Assembly (NCBI GenBank): GCA_963978905.1
Contig: OZ022260.1
Span: 45,157,551 to 45,221,550 of the forward strand
DNA length: 64,000 nt
From: Trichostrongylus colubriformis
Lineage: Eukaryota; Nematoda; Chromadorea; Rhabditida; Trichostrongylidae
Reading direction: 5' to 3'
Part shown: positions 48,201 through 59,542 of the stretch, piece by piece
Position numbering within the stretch: position 1 is the first letter of the stretch
Layout: every line of letters begins with the position of its first letter
Notes under the pieces: model-generated
Told to the model about the DNA's origin: nothing
The model's input: only the letters and a program-made list of their open reading frames with translations
Databases searched by the model: none
Made by a program: the position numbers and the translations under genes

Positions 48201-48469
48201 TTCATTACCGCTGCATCTTCTCTCGGACTGGTCAGCTGGGTGGCTGGACGGGTTTTCAACTCACCCGATTCACAGTCTGTCTGGGAACGTCAAATCGATT
48301 ATATTACTGTTTGTTTAATTTACTGTTATTTCAACTTTAACACTAGACTAAATGAGGCTGGGACTCACCCATCTTCGTCTGGACGTGCATCATCGGTCAA
48401 AGCAACAGCAAGTGACATATATGTACAGGCAATCCATATTAACATCTGGAAATACGATGGCACTCTCAT
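36256..48469 (-). CDS. Secreted M14A zinc carboxypeptidase
   Basis: Removes C-terminal residues from proteins outside the cell. Exons: 48369-48469, 48101-48185, 47881-48024, 46647-46783, 44280-44409, 44011-44112, 43823-43948, 41611-41722, 40767-40839, 40515-40647, 40379-40475, 40228-40317, 37187-37300 and, tentatively, 36256-36302; about 496 residues with consistent phases. Residues 1-23 are a signal peptide. The propeptide (about 30-155) has FKVYRVIPISATQLKAM and DFWHAPSVVNSTIDVMVSP. The catalytic domain begins near EYYSYSTISEW. Active-site residues are His217 and Glu220 (GIHAREW), Arg280 (RMWRK), Asn304-Arg305 (DLNRNFD), His357 (ITLHAYSQ), Tyr414 and Glu437 (YTIELRP). The position equal to bovine 255 is Thr421 (GGSTDW), not the Asp of B-type enzymes. 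The intron after 44011 uses a GC donor. Introns hold nested MITEs. An alternative last reading at 36144-36310 in another frame is possible. Confidence 0.93.
37980..39160. mobile_element. DNA element with ~150-bp inverted ends
   Basis: The left end (37980-38150) and right end (about 39000-39155) are diverged inverted copies. Shared parts are GAGTGACCTAC, TTCGCACCTC, AAGCGAAG, TAATTAA, GCGAGAATCA and ATACGCCGC. Between them lies the family 1-related MITE at 38225-38830, which may be an insertion or an integral part. It is intronic in the carboxypeptidase gene. No transposase was seen. Confidence 0.6.
38225..38830. mobile_element. Diverged relative of MITE family 1
   Basis: The ends begin GGGGAGCCAAAAAGTCACATT, recalling GGGGGTGCCAAAA...GTAATTTTG of family 1. 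Read in reverse complement, internal parts match 2873-3623: GCGCAGTCGGGCTTTAGA, GGGAAGCTTCCTGAGG, CTGTTATGATCTGAA and AGGAGGAGTTTCGAT. It has a local hairpin GCAGCCTTCTGC / GCAGAAGGCTGC near 38352-38378. Confidence 0.65.
39161..40227. other. Carboxypeptidase intron, nothing recognised
   Basis: About 1.1 kb of the intron 37301-40227 right of the inverted-end element. Open frames on both strands here lack family features and I treat them as non-coding. Confidence 0.4.
44952..46231. mobile_element. Tc1-like MITE carrying a nested MITE
   Basis: Outer ends CAGTAGCGCTCAAAAGTCTT and its complement, flanked by TA (44950-44951) and CA (46232-46233, one change from TA). Without the insert at 45051-45825 it would be about 503 bp, closely matching the solo copy 56993-57477 in inverted orientation. 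It lies in the carboxypeptidase intron 44410-46646. Confidence 0.9.
45051..45825. mobile_element. MITE nested in a Tc1-like MITE
   Basis: A 775-bp element with inverted ends CCCTAAAGTCTGATAGATA continuing about 75 bases into GC-rich arms (CGCACGCGGTGTCG, GCGCGGCAC). It is flanked by TA at 45049-45050 and TG at 45826-45827. The uninterrupted copy at 56993-57477 has a single TA at this point, so the TA is the target duplication. The centre is AT-rich and non-coding. Confidence 0.9.
46585..46610. repeat. (AATA)n microsatellite
   Basis: About six tandem AATA units directly next to the carboxypeptidase exon 46647-46783, on its donor side. Confidence 0.85.
46861..47520. mobile_element. Mariner foldback: two 3' ends head to head
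   Basis: Ends AGGTTGTAGGGAAAGTT and its complement. Both halves contain the same mariner transposase C-terminal region in opposite orientation. On the minus strand, ELEWEVLPLPPYCPDL resembles the family box before the last catalytic Asp. The halves meet near 47190-47215 (GACTCGCC / GGCGAGTC). Coding capacity for a transposase is lost. It lies in the carboxypeptidase intron 46784-47880. Confidence 0.8.
47659..47818. mobile_element. TTA/TAA-type MITE, 160-bp copy
   Basis: Ends GGCCGCGTTCATG and AAAGTATGAACGCTGCC, flanked by exact TAA at 47656-47658 and 47819-47821. Shorter than the 277-bp copy at 17842, with a different GC-rich centre. It lies about 60 bases from the carboxypeptidase exon 47881-48024. 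Confidence 0.8.
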
Positions 48470-48717
48470 GGTTCTTTATGAAAAGTGAAGGATACGCAAT
48501 TCGCTATGTCGGTGCACATGGTGAGAAAGCGAATATGACGTATATATCTTTTCATGTGTGCAATAGATCCTATCTAGCATGCTTTAGCGTAAGGAACATG
48601 AAGAACAAAATCCGCTCACAAAGCGAGCATGAGAGGAAGATGAGGTACCCACTTTGATGAATTTATTGTAATACAGGAGAATCTATGATGAATTTATTGT
48701 AATACAGAAGAATCTAT

Positions 48718-49012
48718 GGCCGCGTCCACACTATGCGCACTGGTGCCGGCACCGGCAACCAGGGCGTCAAAATCGTGAGCCCACCACCGACCACGGCGGC
48801 ACTCTGATGACGTGCTCGTAAAACGCTCTACACAACCACACTACGGTATGATGATCGTGGCGAGAGCTACGATCTCGAATTCGAATCTTTGCATGGTGCC
48901 GAACTATGGCTACCGAACCAAACAAACGCAGAGTGTCACCGTAGTGGTCGGCGGTGAGCACATGAACATTGACACCATCGCCGCTGGTGCTGGCGTCTCT
49001 GCCAAAATATGA
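48718..49012. mobile_element. TTA/TAA-type MITE, degraded copy
   Basis: Left end GGCCGCGTCCACACTATGCGC and right end GCTGGCGTCTCTGCCAAAATATGA are degraded forms of the family termini; the inner GACCACGGCGGCACTCTG part is shared with 34383-34799. Just before it, about 48652-48716, a 30-base unit (GATGAATTTATTGTAATACAG) is duplicated in tandem. Confidence 0.6.
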
Positions 49013-49396
49013 TCCCGGATTTTGGGCGCCTCCAAGTAAATTCAACTTTGAAAGCGCGTCATATTAGATCAACTTACAGACTATGAGTTAGGAATGATAA
49101 AAGTTGCTCTCTTAAATGAACGCCTCCTTCGATTCCATTAGGCTCTTGAATTAATGGAACGATTTCACTGAACAGTAGCAAAGAAATTGATTTTGATTTT
49201 TTGATTTTTGATAGCTACTGATTTTCGCCGCTGTTACAACTTCAACAACAAAGAAAGTTTTTGGTACGGCAGCAACGCAAGCAACTAGGTATGTGAGAAC
49301 TGCTAGAGGTAGAGGCAATGAGTTGGATGGAACTGTTTGTCCTTGGTTCCATGAACCCGTTCATGAGAATGATGCACGAAGCTTAATGTGAACAAA
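49013..49396. other. Intergenic DNA 5' of carboxypeptidase
   Basis: No exon recognised. A TTGATTTTTTGATTTTTGATAGC tract near 49192 recalls the repeat around 3930-3970. Confidence 0.4.
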
Positions 49397-49676
49397 GGAA
49401 TCATGCATGGAAGAGTGAGTTTTTCTGTTACCCATATATTCATGTTGTATTTGCTCGATAAGGTCCGAATGCAAAGTTTCACGCAAAAAGTGAGAATCCG
49501 GCGGCTAAGATACAGCTTCTTGAAGTGGCGGACGAGGTTAGAGGGGCTGCCGTGTAAGTGCCACACAGGTCGTCCGCTGCGGTCGTAGATGGGGAGTGAG
49601 ACCGTTTACGTAACTTTCTCTTCCTACGCTCGTATAAAAATACATGAGTAATAGAGAAACTCATTTTCCGTGCACG
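49397..49676. mobile_element. Foldback element, degraded copy 3
   Basis: Left AAAGGAATCATGCATGG and GAGTTTTTCTGTTACCCATA, right ACTCATTTTCCGTGCACGAT: the same family as 4113-4533 but shorter, with diverged arms. Flanking TTAA is not preserved. Confidence 0.6.
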
Positions 49677-51661
49677 ATTCTTTCGAAACAGCGTTCATAG
49701 ATCTGGAATTTGCAGAGTTGCAGAACTGCGTGATTCGTGGAAAACGAGTAAGATACGTATCTCAAGTTTTGAGAGTGAGTGAGGTAAATCTAAATAAAAG
49801 GAAAAGTGAAATTTTGCAAACCAGGTATATAAAGGATAGAGGGTGTCAAAGGAAGACGAAGGCCTCTCCGAAGTGTACGTTCAGAGTAAATCGTATAGCT
49901 AGTTGTTGTAAGCTAATGATTCTTCTTTTGATGGAATCCACAAAGGCACGTATGCGGGAAGTAAATTCAATCGTTCTTGGATGGTGAGCTGGGTGGAATG
50001 ACACGCAGCGCACGCTTCCCACAATTCTTCATTTCCGCAAATTCCACAGTTCTTCCGATCGGTACGTATCTATTCTTCTTTCCACAGATTCCGCAATTTT
50101 CCCAGTTGATACCTATCTAATGCCTTTCCGAAAATTCCGCAATTCTGCATCTCCGCAAATCCAAAACTACGAACTCTGCCTAAAGGCAGTGGTAGGGGTA
50201 ATTTGGTTGCACCATTCCTTCCAATCTTCGGTACTGACCTGTGGACATTCTCACCACGAAAGCCGACACTTCCAGCACTACGTCATTTCGATCAATACGG
50301 CTTTAATACGATACGATAAGTATCATTCTGCTATAGCGCTTATTACTCTATACCTCAGTCATTCTTCGGCGAAGTCTGCCCTAGCAGAGGGGCCGGGATA
50401 AGAAAGGCGGCTGGTGCTTAAAAGATCACCACCACCACAGTCGGGCGCGCTTTTTTTTTTCGCAGGGGATTTCGCCGCATATAGGCTTCCTAGCCTAGTT
50501 TTAACTGAATGACATTTTTAGGGATTCCTTATAACCCACATTACCCCTGTCACTGTTTTTGAGGGGCTTCAATTGAAACAACGGGAAGCTTTGGATGTCT
50601 ATCTTTGAATAGGACTGCTAAGAGTATTGGCCCTAACCATACAGTTGTGATTGGCCACCTTACGTAGTTCGGATTGGTCAAAATTTGAAAATGAGTACGA
50701 TCTCCAGCAGCATCAATGAGCTACCCCATTTGGCATCGATCGTCTTCTGGAATTTGAGGGAGCTGCATGCCGACGTTTCAGATTTGGAGCGTTGTGAATG
50801 GTCAAATTTCCATAATGGAATAATAAAAAATAGATTATGTTGACAAAAATGAGGTGGATGAAAAAAAACCCATTCTGCAGGAAAAGATGCCGTTCACATC
50901 GATCTATGACCTCTCAAAGCTGAACTCGCAAAATCGGCTGCAGATTTCTTCACTAATTAATATATTCTTCACTACTTGTATGATAGTATAGTACAAGGCG
51001 TAATTAAGGTAGGTATTGGTCTTATTGTATGGAACACTTCAAAGTAACAGGAGGTGCACCAGCGGTTAAAATTAGTGGTAAAAACGCATAGCAGAACGTA
51101 CTATTTCTTAAAATTAAAATAAATATCATCTGAAATCAATGGCTGCCTGCAGTCAATGGAGAAATTTGACAAGAATTACGTCGTATCTAAATAAACCTGC
51201 GCTTTCTTGATCATCATATTTTAGCGCTTTTATGCGGACTGGTTAGTACAGATTGGTCGATTGGTTCTGGTTATCGATTGATCATTGCTTTTATTGACTG
51301 GCCATAAAAAATGAATAGAATGTGCCACTGACAAAGGGTTTGATTATCGCTGAATGCCTTCGACGTCAGCGACTTCTTCGAGGGTTTCAGGAGTGAAAAC
51401 TGCCTAATGTGATTTTGTTTCAGCCATCACCTTGATCAGCCTGTCTCCTTCTATTTTTGGACAAATAAAAATCAGTGTAAGTCACCAGCCCTCACCGGTG
51501 ACTGATTCTGAGGAGTAGGGGTGCAGATGGATTGAATTTTTCGGATGGACTGTAGCATAGCGAATGCAGCAAAAAGGGATTTCTAGATTTTCGCAAATGC
51601 GAAATTTTGAGTTAGTCGTAGGCTCAAGCAGAGGTGCAGCATAACAAGCTTCAAAACTTAA
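49677..51661. other. Intergenic repeats, no gene recognised
   Basis: It contains GGAATTTGC-type repeat pieces at 49690-49760 and inverted ones at 50020-50170. The rest, about 50180-51660, shows no exon, RNA gene or repeat that I recognise. Confidence 0.4.
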
Positions 51662-52051
51662 AGGAATCGTCCACGGAAAAAAAGTCCCGTTATTCTAATT
51701 ATTCTGTTCTGAAGGAATCGTCCGTTATTCTAATTCCCTTCAGAATCAGTATATTAAATAAAATACTTCAAGGAAAACACAAGAAGAGTTAAGACAGCAA
51801 TCAGGCGCGTTTCTTCGCGCCCAATTGCTGTCTGCGTCTCCGACCGCCGTTCCCGTCGAGCATTCACTCCTCAGCACTCCATGGCCGACACCCACCTGGA
51901 CGCCACACCCCGTCGGCCCCAGACCTTGAGGAGCTATATCTCGGCCGGATTGTATTTTTCGCGGGAAGCTTTGCATGCGGCCCTCTGTAAGCAGAAAGAA
52001 CAATAATATATGGGTAACAAAAAAAAACTTTTTTTTTCGTGAACGATTCCT
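51662..52051. mobile_element. TTAA-flanked foldback element, copy 4
   Basis: A 390-bp member with exact TTAA at 51658-51661 and 52052-52055 and ends AGGAATCGTCCACGG / ACGATTCCT. The left part holds a local duplication of GGAATCGTCC and TTATTCTAATT. The centre differs from copies 1 and 2, so either the family is variable internally or this is a subfamily. Confidence 0.75.
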
Positions 52052-52489
52052 TTAAAGTGGTAGAGGTCAACATGACATGGCTTTATAATTGTAGCGTTGC
52101 GATTAATTATTTCGCTGGTGGTAGATGTCATCAATCATCGAACCTATTTAACATTCAGTTTACGTCGGCACTTTCAAGAACAAGAACTCACTTCCAACCA
52201 GTCAAATACGGTTAATTAGTTGCTTCATCACCGAAACGAATGAGAATCATTGAGAAGTGAGAGATGTTACATAGAAGTAATTTAATGGTGTTGACATATT
52301 AGCCTGCGAATAAGTGTTGTACTACGAAAGAATGTGAACTGCTTAATGTGGCTGACGAATTGATGCAGCAATTTACATAGACAATTTTTGTTGAGTTCCC
52401 ATCAAAATGAGGTGCACCAAGGTTTTTGACCTATGCTTTTCGAGTAAGGATCGATTGGTCGAATTTTCGCTTCGCGGCGTCGCACTCGC

Positions 52490-52960
52490 GGCGCCGTCAA
52501 TACGAGTCGTTTGGAATTCCGTTCAAGACGCAATGGGCTGGTATCGTGAGGAACCTTCGAAGATTGCGAGTTGAAGGCTTCAGGAGTTTGCCAATCTTTG
52601 AAGGTCCGCTATAGCTCAATGCATCTTGAGCGGCATTCTAAACGACTCGTACTGACGGCGCAGCGAGTGCGAGGCCGCGAAGCGAATTCGACCAGTCACC
52701 CTCACTCATGTTTCTCGGGTGTGTGCAGGTATGACATCGCTTCGCGGCGTTTCACTCGCGGTGCCACCAATACGACTCGCTGTAACGATTGCCCTTGGGA
52801 GCCGGCAAAGCGTGACTGCGTCACGTCTGCGCTTCCACATGCCACTCCCTCGCTTGAAGGCTGCCATACCCTGCCAATGGCACTCGCACCGGCCGCGCCG
52901 CTCACCGCGGGCGGCCACGCGATTCGCTGTCCTATCTGCACACAACCATGTTTCTGTGGC
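52490..52960. repeat. Dispersed repeat C, copy 2
   Basis: GC-rich block with internal direct and inverted copies of CTTCGCGGCGT..CACTCGCGG and AATACGA[G/C]TCG. It shares GGAATTCCGTTCAAGACGCA with 12340-12365. Overlapping open frames on both strands are a by-product of GC richness. Confidence 0.5.
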
Positions 52961-54989
52961 CGAGTCATCGTTTTACAAGCTGACAAAGCAAGCAAGTCGA
53001 TCATTCGAAGAAATGAAGTGGACTGTATGTTATATGAAGAGGTAGAGTTATGATCAATCCATTCTGAAGCGTCTATAGATAAAGGAATCGCCCACTTAAA
53101 TTCACGTTATCCTGTTACTTATATAATTATATCTGCTAAGAGCCGCATGCAAAGTATCACATGCATATAAAGAACCTAACAAAGATAGAAAGCCTAAAAG
53201 TGACAGTCGTAGGGACGGGGGTCCGAATGGGTGTGAACGCCAGAGGCGCAAAGAGACGACAGTCACATGGTCAAGGACGCAGAGTAAGAAGCGAATCAAC
53301 AGTGGGCGCAAAAATTTGAACTGGGCTCTGCCTGTCGACGGCTGTTCAAATGTTGCGCGGCAAGAATTTCAACTAGTTGCTTTCTTCCAGTTTTTCGTTT
53401 TCTGTTCTGGAGCACTGGAAATTTGTCGGTCACCTTACTATTTCTGCCGATGTACTCTATCTGATGAGTGATTTTCAGAAAGTTGGATTAAGTACTTTCT
53501 GTGGACATTCCCTGTAATGAGATCCCTGGATTTCTCATGACTGAGAATGTAATAAATTGACCCAAAAGTGCATAGGATCAGGTTAGGCCAAAGAAATGAC
53601 GAAGACCGTTGCAGCAAATCGCTTTTTTGTAGGCTGTTCAGAGGGGATATGATAAAAAGATATGCCACGCTCTCATTTTCTGATGCTAACTATTGCTTCA
53701 ACCAATTCTCCGTCTACACCTACAATTTGTTTCAACCGCCGCTCCTCTACAAAACGAAGGCTCATCTTTTTTTTTGCGCAGTGAGCACTACGTATACGTT
53801 GTAGTATATATAGTATACGCTTGAATTATTCGATAGAGCAGGTTGACATCTGCCTCCTGCCTACCATCCATCATGACCCAGTCACCTGTGATGGCCACCA
53901 GTTCCGGAACGGCAGAAAACAGAAATAAAATTGCCTCACGGATCGCTCATCAATCGCTCATCACATTTTCCTTGAAATAAATAAATCAAGTGGTGGAGCT
54001 ATAGAGACATGTAAGGGATACCAATTGTATGCTCTCCACGGGAGCGAGGAACCCCCCTTTCAAAAGATTTTGAAGGCACGGTGCTTAGATGGGACAATAG
54101 AAGTGTTGAAGAAAATAAATGCTATCAACGAACAGCTTTTTAACGGTGACTCTCAAGAGAGCGAATCAAATTGCTGTCTTTGGAAGCTGTGACCAGCCAC
54201 AGTTGAAAGCGGAGCATTCCTGGGTAACATCCAAGTAGAGGGAGGAAATTTCACTTCCTTGGTCAAAAACGATCCGACTTTGAGTTAGATTCAGTGGATA
54301 GCGAATTATAAGATTCTTCAGTGAGCAGACAAATGGATGATACACAGTGGCAAGGAACCAGTTGTAACATGCTGCGATAACCTGAGCGAGTGATCCGAAA
54401 CACTCGAAGTAAAATTCAAAAGGATACAGAGTAACACTGAAAAAAACCGGTCTGTTCAGTAGTTCCAAAGAATCACAACCGACATTCATTGCCACTGGAA
54501 GATCATTGTGGGTGTTCAAGTAGAGGAAGCTGAGTTAAAGGCACACCACACGATAATCAGATTAGTGATGTACTTTCTTAGGGCAAGGATAACCGCTCAG
54601 ATTGCTTCTTTATTGCCGCTGCACTGCGTACCCTCACGGTGTTATTCCTGCTTGAAAACAACCAAGCCACGCCCACTCAGCTAAATCACACCCCTTCTTG
54701 AACGAACAATTTCCAGTGTGGAAGTTGCTTTCATCGAAATGGCTGTTTCATCAAATTATTCTCTTTCCGCTAGTTTCCTTCCCCACGTGAGCGCCACGTC
54801 GGAAATTTGTCTAAAGCCAGGCGTGGTTTGGTTGGGGGCGTGGCTCGATTGTGTTCGAGCAGGCACAGTACCGTGCAGCCGCAACAAAGCAGTTCTGCAT
54901 TCTGAGCAGTTATCCAGAGACCTACTTGGCCCAAGAAAGTGAACCACCTGTCTGATTATTTCGTGAGTTATTCGAGAGCCTCTGAAGTT
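52961..54989. other. Intergenic DNA, no gene recognised
   Basis: A repeat piece at 53200-53300 matches 31040-31140. A TA-rich stretch with TATATATAGTATACG lies near 53805. Longer frames such as minus 54166-54519 show no family features. Confidence 0.4.
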
Positions 54990-55375
54990 ATTGTGCACGG
55001 ATAAGTGAGTTTCTCCGTTACCATATATCATGTGTCTTTGCCTAACGAGGGCCGCAGAGAACAAAGAGCAGTGTTCCACGCGTAAAAGTGAGAATCCAGC
55101 AGAAGTGGCGGTTGGGGGGGGGGGGGTGGGAGTAAGTGCTCTTCCCGTCGTCCACCGCGGTTGGCGACAGATAGTGGAACTGTTTACGTAACTTTCTGTT
55201 CCTATTATGCGTTTCTGACCGCGGCGAACGACGGGGCGGAGTGCTTGCACGGAGACCCCGCTCCTCCCGCTCGCTACTTTGAGAAGATGTATCAAAGTCG
55301 GTTTCCCACTTCTTTGCGTGAAATTTTGCATGCAGCCCTTATTGCATATTCATATGTGGGTAAATCCTCGAAGTG
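54990..55375. mobile_element. Foldback element, degraded copy 5
   Basis: Both arms keep family landmarks: GTGCACGGATAAGTGAG, GTTTACGTAACTTTCTGTTCC and TTTGCGTGAAATTTTGCATG. Ends and flanking TTAA are lost. A poly-G tract (GGGGGGGGGG) lies near 55115. Confidence 0.6.
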
Positions 55376-55586
55376 AACTCGGGCAGGTGTCCGTGACAGA
55401 GCAAAAAAGGTTCAACCTGGACAGTCAACCAAATATCTGTTTTCCCAAGGAAGTGAGTCTACACATCCGATTATCGCGAGGTGGGCCTTCAGTCACTGGC
55501 ACTGCTGCCTTGACCATGGGGTGATCAGTGGCACGTTGCCAATGCCCTCCCCCCCCCCTGCATCATGTGGCGGCTTGTGTGTTGTA

Positions 55587-56485
55587 TTAGGTTGATTCAT
55601 AATAAATCGGACAAATTGACCAATTTTAATCATTGTCGTACAACTTTTTTACGACAACAGGGATTCACTTGAAATATACTCCATCTTTATCGATGACCTT
55701 CTGCCACGGTATAGGCGGATCATGGATGCCCTTGCTCCAGAAGGCCGGAAGCTGGAGCTCGAAGAAGTTGCCGAGTGCCGCCTTGACCTCGTCGCGAGTT
55801 TTGAAGTCTTGGCCGTCCAGGTGGCGTTGGCTGTGGGAGAAAAGGTGGAAATCTGAAGGGGCCAGGTCTGGGGAGTACGGTGGGTATAGAAGTACGGTCC
55901 AACTGTACGACAGCAGCTCGGCCTTGGTCGATCTTGCGAAGTGCGGTCTGTGGAAGTAGACACGTTGTCGTGCTGGAAGTAGACATGTGACCGCCGCCGT
56001 AGCGATCTTTGGACATTGGCCTTCAATTCTCGTAATTGACGAACGTAGACGTCGGCGGATACTGTGGTACCTTCATCGAGCAGCTCCCAGTACTCTACGC
56101 CGTGTACGCTCCACCAACCGCGGTTTTCGTCTTCGATGGAATAGTCGCCTGACGCAAACTCCGAATGCTACAACTACAGTGTACTTCTGCCGGGGGCATG
56201 CTCCTTGTGAACTTCTATCAGACGTCTGCCGATATCCGCGGGTTCCTGGCCAGATAGCGATATAAATAGTATGACGTTGCGGATGTGGTCTCTGGACCGC
56301 TTGAAATCGTGCGGCATTGTGGCGGAATGAATTTACTTTGGAGTGATTATTTTGCGGTACTTTGAAGAGCTTTTCATACTCATTCCAACGGTACCTCGCG
56401 CGTCCATTTTCGTTAATTCGTTACTGAGTTATGATCTCTAGAAATCATCACTACCATTTGTCCGATTTATTATGAATCAACCTAA
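55587..56485 (-). pseudogene. Internally deleted mariner transposon
   Basis: Element of 899 bp with inverted ends TTAGGTTGATTCATAATAAA and its complement, between exact TA dinucleotides (55585-55586 and 56486-56487). On the minus strand the C-terminal part of a mariner transposase is visible in pieces: YPPYSPDLAPSDFHLF with the last catalytic Asp, and PWQKVIDKDGVYF near the end. Frames are broken by shifts (a HDN piece is in another frame), and the full element would be about 1.3 kb, so the N-terminal DNA-binding part is largely missing. Not able to encode a transposase. Confidence 0.88.
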
Positions 56486-56992
56486 TATTTCCAGCTCCAC
56501 TTCACTCTTCCGACATGCCCAAAAACGCAAAAATACCTCAAAAACACCGACACGCCGTGAACTGAACAAACAGCAGCTTGCTCATTTCACGGTGTGTAGA
56601 CTGTTTTCTGACACTGTTTTAGAAGTCCGACTAACTCCTTTCCATAAGAGTGACGTATTCATGAAAGCCACTGTGATGAACCATGAAGCAACTTCACATT
56701 TGGACATTTTTCGTCCTGCGCATGGTGAATGACATAGCCTGCTCCCCGTAAAACGGGAAACATCGGATACCTTTTCGGAAAATTCGCTAATGGTGAACCA
56801 GTGGGTCCAAAGGGAGTAGGGATAAGGTCGATTTGGAAAAGTTTGCGAGTATTTTATGCCTCTTTCAGCGTTGGGTAATAATTCCCTGTATTATCGACCA
56901 GCAGTTAGCATCTCCAGTGAGCCTAGACTTTGAGGATACTGCAACATATCAGTGGATTTAGGAGAGTGTATGTTCATAAAAGAGCTGATTTA

Positions 56993-57477
56993 CAGTAGCG
57001 CTCAATAGTCTTCGGCCAAACACTTTTTTGTCATAACTTTTTTTATACTTGACCAAATTTGACAAAATTTTTATATGTGGTGCCTGAACCTATCGTCAAC
57101 ATTTCCTTGACTCTTTTCATGGTTTTTTACAAGTATTTACTACAAAACCACCGGAGAAAAGGAAAAAGCTTGGTCAAGAAAAACGGCTTTCTTTACAAAA
57201 ATAGAAAATAGAACTAGCAAAAAAAACCATCATTATTTTGTAGAAAGACGACGACTTTTGATGACAGCGGCACAGCGGGACGGCATGGGGATCCAAAAAC
57301 AAAAAATTGCATCCAACCACGTAACTTACACCGTTGAGCGCCAAAATAATATTTAGTATGCAGTGTCTCTAAGTACAACATACTAAAATTTCTCTTAGAT
57401 CGGTCCAGTAGCAAAAGAGTTGCAAGTGAAGAACCCAAGTGAAAAACCATTTCGCCGAAGGCTTTTGAGCGCTACTG
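56993..57477. mobile_element. Tc1-like MITE, uninterrupted copy (485 bp)
   Basis: Ends CAGTAGCGCTCAATAGTCTT and GCTTTTGAGCGCTACTG, flanked by exact TA at 56991-56992 and 57478-57479. It is the inverted counterpart of the outer element at 44952-46231 and supplies its empty site. No intact frame; non-autonomous. Confidence 0.9.
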
Positions 57478-57796
57478 TAACAGTAAGGCTCCTCAGACAG
57501 GATCACTTGAGAACAAATGATGAAAATATGCCGCAGTATACAATTTTTACTCGATCATAGCATTTTTTCCTGCTTCGGTCATTGGCCCATTTTCTCCAAG
57601 GACGCTGTGTCATTTCGGCAAACAAATGACGAATGAATGAAATCAGGTACCTAGTCGAGATAGTCATTAAAACTTCATAGAATCGATTGATGAGAATGAA
57701 AAAGCAGCTTCTTCAAGTTCAAATACAGGAATCAGGAATCATGAGGCTCGGAAAGTCATGCCTACTCGGCTGCTTTGGAGCTCCTCGTCAGAGCTC

Positions 57797-58150
57797 CATG
57801 CCTTAATCGTCCACGGATAAATGTGTTTTTTTACCACCCATATACATATTTATGTTGTATGTGCGTAATGTGGACTGCATGCAAAGTTTGACGCGAAAAA
57901 AAAAGTAAATCCGGCCAAGATACAGCACCAGAAATTCTCAGCCGGATGAGCGGAGCCTCCAAGCAAGTGTCCACCCGTCGTCAGCCGTAGTCGCAGACGC
58001 ATTATAGAGGTAGAAAATAACGTAGACAGTCCCTCCCTCCATTCCCAACGGCGGCGGACGACGGGATGGGGGGGGGGTTTTACTCGGAGGCCCCGCGCAC
58101 CCGGCCCAGAATTGAGCTGTATCTTAGCCGAATTCTCGCTTTCTCGCGTG
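57797..58150. mobile_element. Foldback element, degraded copy 6
   Basis: Left TTAATCGTCCACGGATAAATG, right CTCGCTTTCTCGCGTGAAACAT, with inner AACGGCGGCGGACGACGGGA and GAGGCCCCGC. It shares the family layout but lacks the right terminus. Confidence 0.6.
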
Positions 58151-58264
58151 AAACATGCATGTGACAAACAAGTGGAAAACGAGATATCGTTTGTACAAGT
58201 CTGAGGAAAGTAGAAAAACGAAGCCCAAGCAAACAGCTCGGAAATTTTCAAGGAACCTTTGTCA

Positions 58265-58760
58265 GGGAAGGATAGTAATCCCTACTATGTATAAAACACT
58301 TCGTCTGTCTGTACGTCCCTCCGTCTGTCACGAAATTATGTGCTATATGAAAAACGACCTGTGGACATGGGAACAAGAGTGGTATGGGTAGGGCATGGGA
58401 CAAGAAGTAAAGAGCACACATGGATCATTATAAGCTCCGCCCACTGGGCGGGGCGTGCCCGGAATGTTCTGTTTTCAGACCGAAAATTGTTAATTTGGTT
58501 TGAATGTGCCCCAAACGTGGGGGAAGATGGATTAAGGTCAGAAATGAGTTTGTGAAAGTCATGGAACAGGCGTGAGCACAGTGGACGGAGCATTTGAGGT
58601 GATGGGCGGAGCTAGGACATGAAAAACACAAACACAAAAACACATGTCACATGAAAAACAACTTGTGAGACATAAACCAGCATAAATCAGCTTGACGACT
58701 TTCGCGGGCATAACACTATATAAGGCTATATAAAAAGGGAACAAGGGTGCGAGATTTTCT
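58265..58760. repeat. Unclassified repeat-like block
   Basis: It starts with TCCCTACTATGTATAAAACA followed by a CTTCGTCTGTCTG tract, recalling Helitron 5' ends, and ends in GACTTTCGCGGGCATAACAC with a TATATAAGG motif. GGCGGGGCGTG and GGGCGGAGC boxes lie inside. There is no second copy in the window, so classification is uncertain. Confidence 0.3.
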
Positions 58761-59542
58761 AATCATTTACCTTCATTTACCTTTTCTAATCACTATTTAA
58801 GAGCTTTTTCCTTGCGTTTGAGCATGCAGATACCAATTTTCTCAGCTTTCTGGTTTGACATATTACGATCAAAAAAGCTCCAAATTTTGTTCTGGTGTTA
58901 TTCATGTAATAGTGATAATGAGAAAACTTTCTTATTACGGAGAAAAATGCAGAACTGAAGAAGATAGATATGTTTTCAAGATCCAGTATAGGTCGGAAAT
59001 TGATGAAATTAAGTGGACGACAGTTTCTTACCGCCCTTATTTCCTTCAGGATAGTCACGAAATCAAAAGTAATGAGACTTTTTTTACGACAAACGGTTCC
59101 ACTTTCTGTTAAATGAAAATCTCTAAATAATATGAACTTTTAATCCATTCGTTCAAAGTCAGCAAATTCGATACGGAAAGTAATGAGAGATTGATTGATT
59201 CTCATAAGAACTGTTCCCGGGTTGCCTTACCTGCAGTGCTACGAAAAATGACAGAAAGTGATGAGCTTGGTTCATTTACCTTTGATCGAATAGCGTAGTT
59301 CAGTGGCTGTCGATTTCAATGAAACAAACTACACAAAACCACAAAACAGGGAATCGACAGGTTTTTTTCCAAAAAAAAACTACTGATAGCACTGGGGAAA
59401 CAATTGTCGTTTCGTCAAGCCTGTTTTTGTCACCTTGTCAGCGACAGCCATTCTTTCCTTAGGGGTGGCATCGGACACAGCTGAAGGAGAGCAGTGGAAG
59501 TTAGTCTCAACTTATGATATTCGCCATTGTTTGCTCTAATAT
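58761..59542. other. Intergenic DNA, nothing recognised
   Basis: AT-rich sequence without a recognisable exon or repeat. Confidence 0.4.

Noticed and set aside
52571..53053. 160-residue protein on the plus strand
   Set aside because: The open frames on both strands come from a GC-rich internally repetitive block shared with 12130-12410; there is no domain or splice context.
54166..54519. 117-residue minus-strand protein
   Set aside because: Hydrophobic but without a recognised family, splice signals or start context; it may be chance.
57214..57450. Tc1 transposase remnant in the 485-bp MITE
   Set aside because: No DDE or helix-turn-helix motif is visible and the frame is not kept in the second copy.
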